From positions 1 through 7,306 of the forward strand of contig CAYUIQ010000340.1 in assembly GCA_964444795.1 (NCBI GenBank): a stretch of 7,306 bases of DNA. The letters run 5' to 3'. The notes below the pieces were generated by a model, which saw only the letters and a program-made list of their open reading frames with translations, was not told where the DNA came from and searched no databases. This document shows positions 6,380 through 7,306 of the stretch, piece after piece. Origin of the DNA: JABMRP01 sp964444795 (GTDB lineage Bacteria > Planctomycetota > Planctomycetia > Pirellulales > Thermoguttaceae). Position 1 is the stretch's first letter. Every line of letters begins with the position of its first letter. The translations under genes and the position numbers were made by a program.

Positions 6380-6384
6380 CCTCC
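6380..6384 (-). promoter_or_regulatory. Shine-Dalgarno site of the GH42-like gene
   Basis: GGAGG on the minus strand, 9 nt before ATG 6370. It is half of the palindrome CCTCCGGAGG (6380-6389). It fixes the start at the signal-peptide methionine in preference to the upstream in-frame ATG at 6442. Confidence 0.75.
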
Positions 6385-6407
6385 GGAGGATTTTGCGAAC
6401 ACCGTCG

Positions 6408-6415
6408 ATAATATA
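6408..6415 (-). promoter_or_regulatory. Weak -10-like sequence for the GH42-like gene
   Basis: On the minus strand, TATATTAT contains two overlapping -10-like hexamers, TATATT (6410-6415) and TATTAT (6408-6413). They lie about 40 nt before the start codon in otherwise GC-rich sequence. I find no convincing -35 at the right distance. Just upstream, TGGGT-ATC-ACCCA (6433-6445) is a short palindrome that could be a regulator site. Confidence 0.25.
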
Positions 6416-6474
6416 CACCCGGCCGGTTGAAATGGGTATCACCCACGGGCGAAACTGTGTTTCTCACACAACGA

Positions 6475-6551
6475 CCTTCTCTGTTTCCTCTGTTACCTCC
6501 TGTTCAAGAAGTCAAGATTGGAACAGGAGGTAACAGAGGAAACAGAGAAGG
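6475..6551. repeat. Perfect 31-bp inverted repeat
   Basis: Arms 6475-6505 and 6521-6551 are exact reverse complements around a 15-nt spacer. The right arm is purine-rich and built of three degenerate 10-nt units (AACAGGAGGT, AACAGAGGA, AACAGAGAAG). Pairing stops sharply at both arm ends. Flanking bases show no target-site duplication. The perfect pairing implies recent formation, gene conversion or selection on the stem. It lies between divergent genes, so a terminator role is less likely than for 3686-3764. Its base composition differs from the surrounding GC-rich DNA. Confidence 0.9.
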
Positions 6552-6596
6552 GGAAAGAAAAGAATGTGTCTTCGGCCGGGAGCCATGGAGAAGGTC

Positions 6597-6625
6597 TTGT
6601 GATTCGTCCGAGGGAGGATTATGCT
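6597..6625 (+). promoter_or_regulatory. Candidate promoter of the zinc-ribbon gene
   Basis: TTGTGA (6597-6602) and TATGCT (6620-6625) are 17 bp apart and each matches four of six sigma70 consensus bases. They would give a leader of roughly 90 nt before ATG 6725. The evidence is position and spacing only. Confidence 0.3.
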
Positions 6626-6707
6626 GCGTTACGAGAGCCCGAGTGTCACGCGGCTTGCCGTGGCATGGGTCGGCGGTTAAACTGGCCTTGCTCCGTCGCT
6701 TCGTCGC

Positions 6708-6713
6708 AAGGAG
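6708..6713 (+). promoter_or_regulatory. Shine-Dalgarno site of the zinc-ribbon gene
   Basis: AAGGAG, 11 nt before ATG 6725. It supports that start over in-frame upstream ATGs at 6518, which is inside the 31-bp repeat, and at 6665. Confidence 0.6.
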
Positions 6714-6724
6714 ATCGCGGAACC

Positions 6725-7246
6725 ATGCACGGACTCACTTTCATCCTCGCCGCAATATCACCCGTTTCGCGGAAGCGATGGCGAGACGAAGACGACAGAC
6801 GCCGGCTCCGGATGGATCGGTTTCGGGAAACGATCCTGCACGTGCATCGGCGCGAAAACCTCTCCGACGAGCAGCGGCAACTGCTGGGGAGCATCGAAAC
6901 GCAACTCGCCGCAGAGGCTCCGATCGTTTCGGACCGACAGTGCCCTGAGTGCGACCGTCCGCTGGTCATCGTTACGGTCCATGGCATCGAGATCGATTGC
7001 TGCCGTTGGTGCCGGAGCATTTGGTTCGACCCGGGTGAGTTGAAAGGGTTCTCGCGCCAAACGCGAGACGTTCCTTCGGGCCCGTACCAACACCGCGACT
7101 CGCGTTACCGCTGCCCCGTCTGCCGGGAGGAGATGACCGAACACGTTTTCCTCAATCCGTATAATCTGTTGGTCGATCAATGCCCCCGCGGTCACGGCGT
7201 TTATCTTGAGGATCGGGAATTGGAGCGGGTGTTTGAGATTGTCTGA
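6725..7246 (+). CDS. Protein with two zf-TFIIB-type zinc ribbons
   Basis: A 173-residue, probably cytoplasmic protein. The N-terminal 70 residues are charged and likely helical (RKRWRDEDDRRRLRMDRFRE), without a clear signal peptide. Module 1 has CPEC (73-76), C93 and C96, then WFDPGEL (100-106), the classic zf-TFIIB pattern of two CxxC knuckles followed by W-[LF]-D-x-G-E-L. Module 2 has CPVC (130-133) and CPRGHGVYLEDREL (153-166). Here the fourth ligand position is Gly156 with His157 beside it, so zinc would be held by three Cys and perhaps His. Such small proteins are widespread in bacteria and mostly uncharacterised. The zf-TFIIB name reflects fold similarity and does not show a role in transcription. 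Whether it relates to the divergent GH42-like gene is unknown. Confidence 0.85.
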   Translation: MHGLTFILAAISPVSRKRWRDEDDRRRLRMDRFRETILHVHRRENLSDEQRQLLGSIETQLAAEAPIVSDRQCPECDRPLVIVTVHGIEIDCCRWCRSIWFDPGELKGFSRQTRDVPSGPYQHRDSRYRCPVCREEMTEHVFLNPYNLLVDQCPRGHGVYLEDRELERVFEIV

Positions 7247-7262
7247 ACGGTTCACGCGAGAG

Positions 7263-7294
7263 GGTGCCTGGGGTCGAGCGCAGCGAGCCCCCAG
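7263..7294. repeat. End repeat, right copy
   Basis: A 32-nt inverted copy of 18-50, differing by one missing base. It begins 17 nt after the stop codon of the zinc-ribbon gene. Its CTGGGG and CCCCAG ends could form a short imperfect hairpin that ends that transcript, but there is no T-run. Similarity to the left copy seems to go on toward the window edge. Confidence 0.75.
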
Positions 7295-7306
7295 AGGGCA
7301 ACGATC

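Larger units (their letters stand above)
6371..6724. other. Divergent intergenic region
   Basis: This 354-base stretch lies between two divergent start codons. From left to right it holds the Shine-Dalgarno and weak -10 of the minus-strand gene, two 5-bp palindromes (TGGGT/ACCCA at 6433-6445, and TGTGT/ACACA just after it), a perfect 31-bp inverted repeat, a purine-rich run to about 6564, a weak plus-strand promoter candidate, and the Shine-Dalgarno of the zinc-ribbon gene. Open frames crossing it show no recognisable protein and pass through the repeat, so I call no gene here. Confidence 0.7.

Noticed and set aside
164..6551. The three internal palindromes as transposon insertions with target duplications
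   Set aside because: I compared the bases flanking 164-237, 3686-3764 and 6475-6551 and saw no matching direct repeats, and no transposase is encoded.
6621..6680. Small frame of 19 codons (MLRYESPSV...) after GGAGG, as a leader peptide
   Set aside because: The Shine-Dalgarno is only 3 nt from the ATG, it overlaps the candidate -10, and nothing suggests attenuation.
6427..6948. 173-residue open frame on the plus strand crossing the 31-bp repeat
   Set aside because: It overlaps the supported zinc-ribbon gene in another frame and has arginine-rich shadow-like composition.

Overview
The window is high-GC bacterial DNA (hand counts: 68% G+C over 661-720 and 63% over 1801-1860). It carries five protein genes separated by palindromic repeats. 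The style fits a Planctomycetes genome, perhaps a Pirellulales-like environmental one: a RecQ with a long C-terminal extension, a secreted GH42-like protein, a double zf-TFIIB-type zinc-ribbon protein, and several families of intergenic palindromes. That assignment is inference from gene style; no marker gene proves it. The same repeat family lies inverted at both ends, as expected if an assembly contig broke at dispersed repeats.

Layout. Positions 1-163 hold the left copy of the end repeat and a probable sigma70-type promoter. Positions 164-237 are a large hairpin repeat just upstream of recQ (284-2947, +). The recQ stop codon overlaps the candidate promoter of a two-gene type II toxin-antitoxin operon: a ParD-like ribbon-helix-helix antitoxin (3007-3282, +) and a ParE/RelE-like toxin (3279-3566, +), overlapping by 4 bp. 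After parE comes a 12-codon fragment that closely matches the end of recQ, then a 23-bp-arm hairpin (3686-3764) that probably separates the convergent transcripts. A large exported GH42-like protein is on the minus strand (3770-6370). The divergent region 6371-6724 contains a perfect 31-bp inverted repeat. The last gene (6725-7246, +) encodes a small protein with two zinc-ribbon modules, followed by the right copy of the end repeat.

The genes do not form one pathway. recQ is DNA-repair housekeeping, the toxin-antitoxin pair is an accessory module with lower G+C (55% over 3301-3420), the GH42-like protein points to extracytoplasmic carbohydrate use, and the zinc-ribbon protein is unassigned. 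The most unusual feature is that the toxin-antitoxin module lies between the intact recQ 3' end and a second, silently diverged copy of the same 3' end. This looks like a scar of insertion, gene replacement or duplication. I see no tRNA, rRNA, CRISPR array, transposase or integrase.
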